From Paenibacillus bovis (GTDB lineage: Bacteria > Bacillota > Bacilli > Paenibacillales > Paenibacillaceae), in the NCBI RefSeq assembly GCF_001421015.2, contig NZ_CP013023.1, forward strand, positions 1,915,501 through 1,979,500: a DNA stretch of 64,000 bases, in the 5' to 3' direction. Below, one piece after another: positions 9,212 through 16,585 of the stretch; within the stretch, counting starts at the first letter, position 1, and each line of letters opens with the position of its first letter. The notes under the pieces were generated by a model that worked only from the letters and a program-made list of their open reading frames with translations, was not told where the DNA came from and did no database searches. A program made the translations under genes and the position numbers.

Positions 9212-9625
9212 TCAAAGGTCAAAAAAATATAGCATCTCGCGAGGGATGCCGGTACGCATCGCAAAAGCTTCCAGCGTCTCGCCGGGACGCTGCTCCTGTC
9301 CGGCGGTCAGCAGGGTAATAGCAAAGGAATTGGCCTGCCTCTCCAGCTTGCCTGGCCAGAAATAGGAGTGCTCCTCCAGGAAAAAGCGGCTCAATCCCTT
9401 GTGCAGCCGATCATGACCCAATTCATGCGCACACACAAATCGCTGCCATTGATCGGATAAGCCCTGATTAATTACAATAAAGCGTCGTCTGAGTTTTTTG
9501 TAGTATAGTCCTTTGGTGGACTTGCCAAGATCCATGTAGCGAATATGTATGCCGAGCGCTTCAGCAATTTCAAAAGGGCAGTTTGTCTTATACTTGTGGA
9601 CCAGATGAGCTGCAGTATCATCCAT
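9212..9625 (-). CDS. ImmA/IrrE-type metallopeptidase
   Basis: A zinc peptidase with the HExxH motif in FVCAHELGHDRLHKG (about residues 64-78) and a downstream ERQANSFAITLL helix supplying the third ligand, as in ImmA of ICEBs1 and IrrE. Such enzymes cleave or inactivate the partner XRE repressor after DNA damage or other signals and so induce the element. It is 137 residues from ATG 9625, with AGGTGAT 9 bases upstream; an in-frame GTG 12 bases earlier overlaps that site. It lies 112 bases downstream of the XRE gene on the same strand, consistent with a repressor/antirepressor pair that controls the tail cluster. Confidence 0.9.
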   Translation of the reverse strand: MDDTAAHLVHKYKTNCPFEIAEALGIHIRYMDLGKSTKGLYYKKLRRRFIVINQGLSDQWQRFVCAHELGHDRLHKGLSRFFLEEHSYFWPGKLERQANSFAITLLTAGQEQRPGETLEAFAMRTGIPREMLYFFDL

Positions 9626-9737
9626 CGGTACAATCACCTCGTAAGCGTTTGGCGTTATGGGTGCAGCTGTATGTAATCTCCAACTGCCGGTAGGCTAACG
9701 ACTGCATAATACAGTCGTCTGCATTGATGACGATCAT

Positions 9738-10178
9738 TCAGGAACGGTTACGGCGGTCATCGGGAGCGACCGGGTTGCGTTTGTTCATTTGTTTGGCTTC
9801 CCAGAATAATCCGGTTAACACATCCTTGATCCGCTGCTTGTCTTCATCATCCAGCGGAACACCGTCAAACATCAATTCACCATCTTCCTCAAGCATTTTT
9901 TTGAAATCACGCTTATCCCGTGAATTGGCCCATTCGGGTGTCTGCTGATTTTCTTCCGGACGCAGGTATCCGGCACGGTCCATCATTTCCGCGTAAGGTA
10001 CATTCAGCGCTCGGGCGATTTTCTCAATCGTCTGGGGCTTGGGTACACCGCGTTTGCCATTTTCTATGCGTGAGATTTGTGAGGTGCTGATGCCGGCAAG
10101 ATCTGCCAGTTGGTTAATACTCCAGTTTTTCTGCTCACGTATTTGCTTCAAATAACTGCCAAATGAAGAATTATCCAC
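9738..10178 (-). CDS. XRE-family repressor
   Basis: The N-terminal helix-turn-helix is clear: FGSYLKQIREQKNWS, INQLADLAGISTSQISRIENG, KRGVPKPQTIEKIARALNV (about residues 5-63). The C-terminal half (PEWANSRDKRDFKKMLEEDGELMFDGVPL) matches a short acidic region common to phage-type repressors. I chose GTG 10178, 8 bases after AAAGGGTG; a longer frame to 10247 has no binding site. It is transcribed away from the tail cluster, with operator-like repeats in the divergent gap, and is followed by an ImmA-type peptidase. It probably represses both its own gene and the activator at 10654. Confidence 0.92.
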   Translation of the reverse strand: MDNSSFGSYLKQIREQKNWSINQLADLAGISTSQISRIENGKRGVPKPQTIEKIARALNVPYAEMMDRAGYLRPEENQQTPEWANSRDKRDFKKMLEEDGELMFDGVPLDDEDKQRIKDVLTGLFWEAKQMNKRNPVAPDDRRNRS

Positions 10179-10275
10179 CGACAAAACACCCTTTCTGTAG
10201 GCACTGTAAACACGAATCCAATTTAATGATACAAAATTAGATGCCAAAGCTTAATATATGTACTATACCCCAATA

Positions 10276-10289
10276 TTGCCATTAGGTAA
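10276..10289. promoter_or_regulatory. operator-like site 1
   Basis: TTGCC-ATTA-GGTAA, a half-symmetric 14-base site. It lies about 100 bases before the repressor start and resembles two further copies at 10308 and 10509. Confidence 0.5.
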
Positions 10290-10307
10290 ACAATGGAAAA
10301 CCACTCT

Positions 10308-10321
10308 TTGCCAAAAGGCAC
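10308..10321. promoter_or_regulatory. operator-like site 2
   Basis: TTGCC-AAAA-GGCAC, spaced 32 bases (three helical turns) from site 1. It is a likely binding site of the divergently encoded XRE repressor. Confidence 0.55.
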
Positions 10322-10508
10322 ATGACATTGAGTATAATGAAGATAATAACCGATTATGAGGCTCAAATGGCTTAAAATGGGAGTTTACGAGGAAGGGATA
10401 ATCATGTTATCTTAGGAATACGGAATACGAACAAGATGCGAACAAATACAAATAAATGGTAATTAATGTGATTGATTACAAAAGTAAAAGGTTAAATATC
10501 CATTATCA

Positions 10509-10522
10509 TTGCCAAAAGGCAA
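10509..10522. promoter_or_regulatory. operator-like site 3
   Basis: TTGCC-AAAA-GGCAA, a perfectly symmetric copy of the repeat. It lies about 130 bases before the ArpU-like gene and so is placed to control rightward transcription of the tail cluster. The rest of the gap 10179-10653 holds no gene. Confidence 0.55.
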
Positions 10523-10653
10523 AGAAAGAAAATGCCAGATGGAAATAATTTTATACCGTCTATCAGGGATAAATTCCTGTTTTATCTCTATCATCATTCT
10601 GCTTGCTGCCGATTTTCTTTACCTAATATATTACATTCGAGGAGTGTTGTACA

Positions 10654-11160
10654 ATGAATCCTATGATTTCCCTTCCTGAACTGGACCGTCGTCAGACCCG
10701 TACTGCTGTAGAAGCTGTTTTCGAAAAATACCGTATCTACAAAACGATTACATTCGAGATGAGAGAGACCTCGCTTACAGCTTCGTATGAAGCAAGAATG
10801 CACGGACCGACCAATGTAACCGGAGATCCGACTGCGGGCGCAGCTATCTATAATGTAGATACACCGGCAGCCCGCCGTGCTTACTGTGAACGGATAGAAG
10901 CAATTGTAGAGCGATTGGGCGAGCGCGAGCAGCTGCTTGTACGGGAACGCTATCTCAAGCATGATGATATTTTTGATTATAAAGTATACAGCTATTTGTT
11001 TGATCCACCGATCAGCAAAGACACCTACGTTAAAATCCGCGCTCGTGCTTTTTACAAAATGGCGCTCGCGCTGGCCGATACCGGCATGATCCGGTTGGAC
11101 GAACTGATGCCGCAAAAGAAACGGGTCCGCCGGGCAGATGCCGCATGTACTACTTCCTGA
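10654..11160 (+). CDS. ArpU-like phage late transcriptional regulator
   Basis: The sequence has the build of the ArpU / RinA-like sigma-factor-like regulators that control late phage genes: an N-terminal ARRAYCERIEAIVERLGEREQLLVRERYLKHDD segment (about residues 72-105) and a C-terminal sigma4-like part PPISKDTYVKIRARAFYKMALAL (about 113-136). The start ATG follows GAGGAG closely. It is the first rightward gene after the repressor operators and precedes the structural genes, the position of the positive regulator (Xpf-type) in PBSX-like elements. A strong terminator follows, so it is expressed separately from the tail genes and acts in trans. Confidence 0.8.
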   Translation: MNPMISLPELDRRQTRTAVEAVFEKYRIYKTITFEMRETSLTASYEARMHGPTNVTGDPTAGAAIYNVDTPAARRAYCERIEAIVERLGEREQLLVRERYLKHDDIFDYKVYSYLFDPPISKDTYVKIRARAFYKMALALADTGMIRLDELMPQKKRVRRADAACTTS

Positions 11161-11198
11161 ACAGAATGAAATGAATGATTTACTATCTATTAATGAGG

Positions 11199-11230
11199 AA
11201 GCTGTCCGCCGAGCCGGGCAGCTTTTTTTT
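11199..11230 (+). terminator. intrinsic terminator after the ArpU-like gene
   Basis: AAGCTG-T-CCG and CGG-G-CAGCTT form the stem, followed by eight Ts. Confidence 0.9.
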
Positions 11231-11473
11231 GCTTGCTGATTCGCTTGAGGGTTTCACAGGTAATTCATAAGGACAAGAGAGGATCGCATAACAAGCAGAA
11301 AACAACAGAAGATGATAATATATGGTATACACCGCCGTTTTTATGTTATTTTATGGTAAAATAGTAGGTGTTTATAATACTGCGGATTATCGCTATACAT
11401 AGAATATCAGACAGCTATCCAGTCACTGCAGGCGATCATCCCATACAAGTTAATGGACAGGAGCTCTGATTTT

Positions 11474-11947
11474 GTGAAAAGGGAATTACACACCGATAGG
11501 GCATCTGCCGTTCCGGCAGCAGCCGACCGGTTTCGATTACAGCATGTATACAAAGCCTGGTTGTTCGACAGTACGGTCGTCTCGCTGCTGGTCAGCAGCC
11601 TGAGCTCGATCTATCTTAATTTTGCGTTGCAAAACTCTGTAGTTGTCTCGGAAATGGGACTGCGTTCACAGCTGATTGTATGGCTGCTGTTTCTGGTACC
11701 GCTGTTCGGCTATTCGCTGATCGTGCTGGCACCGCTGAACCGCTGGCTACGCTTGAATATTCGGCGTATGCCGCTGCAGTTTCTTCTATTTAATGGTATC
11801 GGCATTATCGTCAGCTGGGCGATTATGATGTGGATTCCATTACCGGGGTGGCTCAGTTCGCCGGTATTGTTATGGAGTATTCCGGTATTTTCCATGATTT
11901 CGTATTTATTCTCTACCGTTTTTCTAACCTCGTCGCCGATGGAGTAG
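11474..11947 (+). CDS. four-helix membrane protein, unknown function
   Basis: Unrecognised protein of 157 residues with about four transmembrane segments: STVVSLLVSSLSSIYLNFAL, LIVWLLFLVPLFGYSLIVLA, LLFNGIGIIVSWAIMMWI and VLLWSIPVFSMISYLFSTVF. The N-terminal 30 residues are polar and basic. GTG 11474 lies 10 bases after GGAG; an in-frame ATG at 11453 precedes that site. It sits between the regulator and the tail structural genes, but with its own terminators on both sides, so it may be a resident gene rather than part of the tail particle. Confidence 0.7.
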   Translation: MKRELHTDRASAVPAAADRFRLQHVYKAWLFDSTVVSLLVSSLSSIYLNFALQNSVVVSEMGLRSQLIVWLLFLVPLFGYSLIVLAPLNRWLRLNIRRMPLQFLLFNGIGIIVSWAIMMWIPLPGWLSSPVLLWSIPVFSMISYLFSTVFLTSSPME

Positions 11948-11977
11948 CAGAGCGAGATAGAGGTTCAAAAGCATACC

Positions 11978-12006
11978 AAGTCTGCCTGCGGGCAGGCTTT
12001 TTTTGT
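11978..12006 (+). terminator. intrinsic terminator
   Basis: GCCTGC-GG-GCAGGC followed by seven Ts, directly after the membrane protein gene. Confidence 0.85.
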
Positions 12007-12177
12007 GCAGATAGCGAGGGTCGTCTTTTTGCCGCTGTTCTGCCGCCGAACTCAGCCGATAACCGTCCTTTTTTCGTCCACAGCACCGTCTCCGTTAGGA
12101 GAAATCCGGTGTAAGATTGTATTATCGGAAATGAAGCAAAAGAGCACAACACACCGAAAGCACATACGCTAATGTAC

Positions 12178-12208
12178 AGAACGGATCAACAGGATCGGTT
12201 CTTTTTTT
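12178..12208 (+). terminator. intrinsic terminator before the structural genes
   Basis: AGAACGGATC and GATCGGTTCT form a stem with two G-G type mismatches and a short loop, followed by seven Ts. It insulates the tail operon from upstream transcription, so a promoter should lie between here and 12340. Confidence 0.75.
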
Positions 12209-12356
12209 ATGCGGTACGTTGATGCTGTGCTTTGTTTCCGGCGACAATGATCTGATATGTCATCAAGCACCGATTGTTTACTGTCTGCTGCCGATGAACA
12301 TTCAGATATACCCGCTCAGGGTGAAGATGAATTTTACGGAAAAGGAGGTGAATTCT

Positions 12357-13307
12357 ATGCCCAAGATCAGGGCAACCCTCAAATCCAGACTGGCCGATAT
12401 CATCCCGGAATGGAAAGGAAAGGTATTGGATCTTCCATTACCCGATACGGTTTTGACAGCACCATGTGTTGTTATTACATTTGCCGAAGAGATCCAGAAA
12501 TCGTCCTGGGCTGGCTATCGACGAATTATCAAAATCTGGCCGTATGCTCAACTGGCTGGCGGCGGGATGGAGATCGTGGAGGGCTGGAGCGAGAAAGTCA
12601 TTGCTCAGCTGCATAATCAGCGGTTGGAAGATGATCAAGGCCACGCCTTTACTTGTGTATATCTCGGTTCATCCGAGGGTGATCGTGTGGATCTGCTTAG
12701 TGGTCTGATGACCCGGCCTCTCCGGTTTGGTGTGTATGTACCGGAACAGGGTGAAGACCAAAAGGCCGCAACGAGCCAACTGACAACAGCCAGCCAGGAA
12801 ATGAAAGCCTCAGCAGCGCAGACAGACGCAACCGACGGAGCGAATGTACTTGCAGCTGTGACAGCTACAGACCCGTGGCTGGAAGCGCTGAATCAGTGGA
12901 CCCGTCAGCAGTTGGGAAGCAGCTGGAGCATTTACAATGATGCCTGGCCGAGTGGCTATCTGGCGCCTTCGATTCTATGGCGGTTAACCGGTGTGAGCAC
13001 AGCAGCTTCAGGTACTTCGGCTTTTGATCTGCGCAAGCAATGGGTAGGTCATGTGTACGCAGCCAGTGAAAAGGAAAACAAACATATCGCTTCCGAACTG
13101 GTACAGCGTCTGAATGCCGAGGTTCGAATTCCGCTTAATCTGTTGGAACGGCGATATTTGACAGTGAGTGAAGCATCTGCGGATTTACAGGCGGATGCTT
13201 TTTTGAATGGTCAGATTCGTCTAACGCTGCTGCACCGGACACAGCGCAAGCTGCCCGATGCGCCGTTGATCCGGCAGGTGACCAACAAGCCGGTGCTGGA
13301 TTACTAG
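12357..13307 (+). CDS. phage tail terminator/completion-like protein, probably two-domain
   Basis: First structural gene of the cluster, with AAAGGAGGTGA 6 bases before ATG 12357. The 316 residues seem to hold two related alpha/beta domains joined by a Gln/Ala/Thr-rich linker (about residues 140-175). Domain one contains PCVVITFAEEIQKSSWAGYRR and SEKVIAQLHNQRL; domain two contains PSILWRLTGVS, LRKQWVGHVYAAS and ASELVQRLNAEVRIPL, ending with QIRLTLLHRT. This layout and the position before the sheath recall tail-terminator (gpU/XkdJ-like) proteins. The family call is inference from fold-like pattern and synteny; no catalytic motif is seen. Confidence 0.5.
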   Translation: MPKIRATLKSRLADIIPEWKGKVLDLPLPDTVLTAPCVVITFAEEIQKSSWAGYRRIIKIWPYAQLAGGGMEIVEGWSEKVIAQLHNQRLEDDQGHAFTCVYLGSSEGDRVDLLSGLMTRPLRFGVYVPEQGEDQKAATSQLTTASQEMKASAAQTDATDGANVLAAVTATDPWLEALNQWTRQQLGSSWSIYNDAWPSGYLAPSILWRLTGVSTAASGTSAFDLRKQWVGHVYAASEKENKHIASELVQRLNAEVRIPLNLLERRYLTVSEASADLQADAFLNGQIRLTLLHRTQRKLPDAPLIRQVTNKPVLDY

Positions 13308-13380
13308 GAATATGAAGATAGCGAGGGTGCAGACGGTTAGCAGGCAGTGAGGAAGTGATGAACAGGTGAGGTGGAACCCT

Positions 13381-13620
13381 ATGGCAATTGCCAAAAAAAT
13401 CGGTATCGGCCGTACACGCACGAACGCTTCTGCCGATCCGGAAAGTAGCCTTCCGCAAGCGCAATATGCGCAAGAAGAGCTGCTTCTGCACGCAGAGGAG
13501 TTATTTGGCGTCAAACCGGAAGTGCTGTACGGCGTATTCAATAGCCGTACAGAGCAAAGTTTTACGATTGAAGAAGTACACACACAAATCCAACAATTTA
13601 TGAAAGCGAAGGTGGAGTAA
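13381..13620 (+). CDS. YqzN/YkzM-like small tail-region protein
   Basis: A 79-residue protein with a disordered basic N-terminus (KKIGIGRTRTNASAD) and a C-terminal helical domain EELFGVKPEVLYGVFNSRTEQ, FTIEEVHTQIQQFMKAKVE. The pattern resembles the YqzN/YkzM domain; in B. subtilis PBSX, ykzM lies just before the sheath gene xkdK, as this gene does here. ATG 13381 follows GAGGTGG; an in-frame GTG at 13366 overlaps that site. One base separates its stop from the sheath start, so it is translationally linked to the sheath. The biochemical role is unknown. Confidence 0.65.
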   Translation: MAIAKKIGIGRTRTNASADPESSLPQAQYAQEELLLHAEELFGVKPEVLYGVFNSRTEQSFTIEEVHTQIQQFMKAKVE

Positions 13621-13621
13621 T

Positions 13622-15079
13622 ATGGCAGGCGGAACTTGGGAAAGTACAAATCGACCGGTATTACCGGGTTTATATATGAATTTTCAGGCGGCAGCTGCAT
13701 CGGCTGTTCAGCCGGGTAACCGTGGTACGGTAGTCGTTCTGGTTAAAGGCAATTGGGGTCCGGTAGGCGAGTTTGTAGAAATTGGCAGCGAGACAGCGAT
13801 CTCGACCCATTTCTCGGCAGATAGCGAGAATGGCGCAACTGCTTACAACTCTCTATATCTGGCCCTGCTCGGCGGTCCGAAAAAGCTGCTGGCTTATCGT
13901 CTGGCAGACAATACAGCCAAAGCGGCCAGTGTAACCCTGTCGGCAGACGACAAAGCGGTACTGAAGCTGGATGCCAAATATACCGGTACACGCGGTAATG
14001 GGTTCACGGTCACTGTGCAGCCAAGTATTACAGACAATACACGCAAAGAGCTGCGCTTGTATGAAGGTACACGACTGCTGCGTACGTATACATCCGCAGA
14101 TGGCACCGCCAAATCGTTTGCGGATCTGCTGAATGCCGATGAGAACAATCTGTATGTCTCTGCATCTGTTATCGGTGACGGCGGTATTCCGTCCGATGTG
14201 GCAGGTATTGCTTTGGCAGGTGGTGCCAGCGGTAATGCCGGACTGCTCAATGCCGACTATATCGCAGCACAGACTGCTCTGGAAGGCGAAGAATTTGATG
14301 TAGTCGCACTGGATTTTGCAGCAGATTCTGCACTACTTCAGAGCTTCTCCGCATGGGTCAAACGTGTCCGCGGCGAAGGCAAGCGCGTAACTATGGTGAT
14401 CGGGGGATCTACAGCCGATGATGTTTCTTCCAAAGCTGCAGCAACAGCGGCTGCACGCTCGCTGGCTTTGAACTTTGAAGGTATTGTCAATGTGGGAACC
14501 GGCGTACGTATCGGCACGACAGACTACAGCTCTGCCCAGACAAGCGCTTATGTGGCGGGTCTGATCGCCGGTCAGCGTCTGAATGAATCGACGACGTATC
14601 ATGTCGCTCCATTTGACGACGTGACCCGCCGCTGGACTCGCTCCGAACAAGAACAAGCTGTCAAAAATGGCGTGTTTATCTTCTTCTACGATGGTCGTCA
14701 GGTCAAAGCGCTGCGCGGAGTCAACAGCCTAGTGATTCCGGGCGCCGGCCAGAATAATGCCTGGAAAAAAATCCGCTCGATCCGCGTCATGGATGCGATC
14801 AACAGCGATCTGCAGCGTGCTGCGGAAGACTCTTATATCGGCAAAGTGAATAATACCGAAGAAGGCCGCTTGGCACTGATCGGCGCAATGAAGGAGTATC
14901 TCACCCTGCTGGCACAGAGCAGTGTAATCGAAGCTTCCGGCTTTGACGTTATTCTCGATCCGGCTTACTACGGCGAGTCACCGGTACTGCGTCCGGAAGC
15001 GGATCAGGTATTCCTGCAGTGGAATGTGAAGCTGACTGATGTAATGGAGCAGCTGTTTGGCACATTTTACGTACAATAA
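13622..15079 (+). CDS. xkdK: contractile tail sheath protein (XkdK-like)
   Basis: Forms the contractile sheath around the tail tube. The protein is 485 residues, close to XkdK (466). Sheath landmarks are the N-terminal arm RPVLPGLYMNFQAAAASAV with RGTVVVLVKGNWGPV, the central insertion KLDAKYTGTRGNGFTVTV (about residue 120-137), and the conserved C-terminal domain: ETTYHV-like TTYHVAPFDDVT, IRVMDAINSDLQRAAEDSYIGKVNN, and IDP-like VILDPAYYGESPVLRPEADQVFLQW near the end. Good ribosome binding site (GGTGGAG). It is the first of the high-copy structural pair sheath-tube. Confidence 0.95.
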   Translation: MAGGTWESTNRPVLPGLYMNFQAAAASAVQPGNRGTVVVLVKGNWGPVGEFVEIGSETAISTHFSADSENGATAYNSLYLALLGGPKKLLAYRLADNTAKAASVTLSADDKAVLKLDAKYTGTRGNGFTVTVQPSITDNTRKELRLYEGTRLLRTYTSADGTAKSFADLLNADENNLYVSASVIGDGGIPSDVAGIALAGGASGNAGLLNADYIAAQTALEGEEFDVVALDFAADSALLQSFSAWVKRVRGEGKRVTMVIGGSTADDVSSKAAATAAARSLALNFEGIVNVGTGVRIGTTDYSSAQTSAYVAGLIAGQRLNESTTYHVAPFDDVTRRWTRSEQEQAVKNGVFIFFYDGRQVKALRGVNSLVIPGAGQNNAWKKIRSIRVMDAINSDLQRAAEDSYIGKVNNTEEGRLALIGAMKEYLTLLAQSSVIEASGFDVILDPAYYGESPVLRPEADQVFLQWNVKLTDVMEQLFGTFYVQ

Positions 15080-15206
15080 TCTGTTGGTACAGCTGCATAA
15101 TTGAATGTCAGGCTGCTTGCTGTTCGAGTAAGAGCCTGCCGCGCAGATGGAAGGTCAAAGGTTAAAACCCAAAAACTAAAGACCGAAAAGTAAAGATCAA
15201 GATCAG

Positions 15207-15227
15207 AACTTCGAAGGAGAAGTTTTT
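15207..15227 (+). other. weak hairpin between sheath and tube genes
   Basis: AACTTC and GAAGTT pair around GAAGGA and are followed by TTTTC. With a 6-bp A/T-rich stem it is unlikely to stop much transcription. The rest of the 250-base gap 15080-15329 has no gene. Confidence 0.35.
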
Positions 15228-15329
15228 CTTATCGTAAATGCCTGATTGGCTATATACACCGGGGTCTGCGGATAACTGCAGGCTCTTTTATTTTGCCCCT
15301 ACTATAACTATTCCCAAGGAGGAAACACT

Positions 15330-15737
15330 ATGTTAGACGCTTCAAGAGTAATTCTCGGTACACACGGACAACTGCACATCGACGGAGTATGGCAGACCCA
15401 TATCAACAAGCTGGAAGCCAGCGTGGAAATCGAAAAACGCGAGCTGAATCTGGTCGGTAACGACTGGAAAGTACACAAAAACGGTGCCAAAAAAGGTACC
15501 GGCACCATGACCGGCTACAAAGTGACTTCCGATATGATCCAGCGCGGTTTCCAGAAATTCGATATCATCTCCAAACTGGATGATCCCGAGTCCTACGGAC
15601 ATGAACGTGTTCGCCTGATCCGCTGCATGGCCGACAAGATTCAGCTGGCTAACTGGACAGCCGGTGAAGAAGTTCCAGAGGAAACAACGTTTACATTTGA
15701 AGGCTATGAACTGCTCGATCCGATCGTAGCGAACTAA
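15330..15737 (+). CDS. xkdM: tail tube protein (XkdM-like)
   Basis: Builds the rigid inner tube of the contractile tail. The sequence shows the tube fold signature of the XkdM/gp19-like family: ASRVILGTHGQLHIDGVWQTHINKLEASVEI at the N-terminus, KGTGTMTGYKVTSDMIQRGF in the middle and PEETTFTFEGYELLDPIVAN at the end. At 135 residues it matches the family (about 145). AAGGAGG lies 9 bases upstream. It follows the sheath and is separated from the downstream assembly genes by a strong hairpin, which fits high expression of the two most abundant particle components. Confidence 0.94.
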   Translation: MLDASRVILGTHGQLHIDGVWQTHINKLEASVEIEKRELNLVGNDWKVHKNGAKKGTGTMTGYKVTSDMIQRGFQKFDIISKLDDPESYGHERVRLIRCMADKIQLANWTAGEEVPEETTFTFEGYELLDPIVAN

Positions 15738-15861
15738 GTCTTGACCTGGAAGCAGGCAAGCTGCAGTAAAGATTGATTGTTGTCGATGCCGATTAGCAGG
15801 ATGATGTGCTGCTTACAGGCGTAATGTGATACAGGTAAAAATGGAACAGGGAAAGAAAAGG

Positions 15862-15907
15862 ATGCGGTAAATGGAGAAAATTGAATTTACCGCATTTGCT
15901 TTTTCTG
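15862..15907 (+). terminator. attenuator-like terminator after the tube gene
   Basis: A perfect 11-bp stem (ATGCGGTAAAT / ATTTACCGCAT) with a 12-base loop, followed by TTGCTTTTTCT. It lies inside the structural operon, so it probably allows partial read-through to the chaperone and baseplate genes. Confidence 0.8.
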
Positions 15908-15963
15908 TATATTGGCGGATCTCTATGTATTATTAAAACAATTATTTCAGGAGGAATTTACCT

Positions 15964-16398
15964 ATGAGCTTGAATGAGAATCTATCCGAAGAACAAATTT
16001 TGGACAGTCTGTTTGAAGCGGCGGACAAGCTGCCAGAAGAAACAGTACGTATCCAGCGTCTTGATCTGCTGATGACCCTGCGTGGTCTGACATCCAGCAA
16101 GGTGGACAGTATTCGCGAGCGTTGTACGGTACGTAAGACGACCAAAGGTCGTACCGAGGAAAAGGTGGATACCGAGACATTCAACGCGCTGCTGATCTCG
16201 GAAGCAACGGCCCAATTGGAAGTCAAAGGATTGCAGCTGAACGGTTGGGGTGATCCACGTATTACCAGCCGTTTGAAATTGTCCGGTGGAGAGCAGGCAG
16301 TACGTCGTATGCTTCTGGCTGGTGAGCTTGATGCAGTAGGCGACAAAGTATTGGAATTGTCCGGTTTTGGCGTGGAGCTTGAAGACCTAAAAAACTAA
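15964..16398 (+). CDS. xkdN: tail assembly chaperone, unshifted product (XkdN-like)
   Basis: A 144-residue XkdN-family protein: acidic N-terminus (SEEQILDSLFEAADKL), the QRLDLLMTLRGLTSSKVDSIRERC segment and ARVLRL-like RITSRLKLSGGEQAVRRMLLAGELDAVGDKVLELSGFG. In contractile and siphovirus tails this gene lies between tube and tape measure and encodes the chaperone that coats the tape measure. AGGAGG lies 8 bases before the ATG. Its last sense codons CTA-AAA-AAC carry a -1 slippery heptamer, and a second short frame continues downstream (see next entries), so it likely makes a short and an extended form like G and GT of lambda. Confidence 0.9.
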   Translation: MSLNENLSEEQILDSLFEAADKLPEETVRIQRLDLLMTLRGLTSSKVDSIRERCTVRKTTKGRTEEKVDTETFNALLISEATAQLEVKGLQLNGWGDPRITSRLKLSGGEQAVRRMLLAGELDAVGDKVLELSGFGVELEDLKN

Positions 16399-16452
16399 TT
16401 CATTCCGGCGGAATCACGACGATGATGTATCACATGTGGGTACGCCATCATC
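16374..16452 (+). promoter_or_regulatory. programmed -1 ribosomal frameshift signal
   Basis: The heptamer A_AAA_AAC sits at 16389-16395 in the correct zero-frame phase (CTA-AAA-AAC-TAA). An internal Shine-Dalgarno-like GGAG at 16374-16377 lies 11 bases upstream, the spacing of known stimulators. Downstream are a small hairpin ATTCC-GGC-GGAAT (16402-16414) and a longer pairing GATGATG (16421-16427) with CATCATC (16446-16452). These three parts are the classical layout of a bacterial -1 signal. Confidence 0.8.
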
Positions 16453-16547
16453 TCCGGCCGGGAGAATTCTGGCGATTACCTAGAGGTGAACGTGCCTTGT
16501 TACTTGCTTTCATGGAGGAAGAATTAACAGCATTAGAAAAACAATAA
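16395..16547 (+). CDS. frameshift-encoded C-terminal extension of the tail chaperone (XkdN*)
   Basis: Reading in the -1 frame from the slip at 16395 gives a 50-residue extension (starting LIHSGGITTMMYH) ending at TAA 16545-16547. It contains RPGEFWRLPRGERALLLAF followed by MEEELTALEKQ, the aromatic-plus-charged helix pattern typical of the T/extension domain of tail chaperones. A separate gene starting at ATG 16422 is possible but no ribosome binding site precedes it. The fusion would be about 194 residues and would recruit the tape measure during tube assembly. Confidence 0.75.
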   Translation, partial: LIHSGGITTMMYHMWVRHHLRPGEFWRLPRGERALLLAFMEEELTALEKQ

Positions 16548-16585
16548 AAATTGAGTGTTAATTGCACATCTTCGGAGGTGAACAA

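Noticed and set aside
16422..16547. An independent 41-codon gene after the tail chaperone
   Set aside because: No ribosome binding site precedes its ATG, while a slippery heptamer in the right phase connects it to the chaperone.
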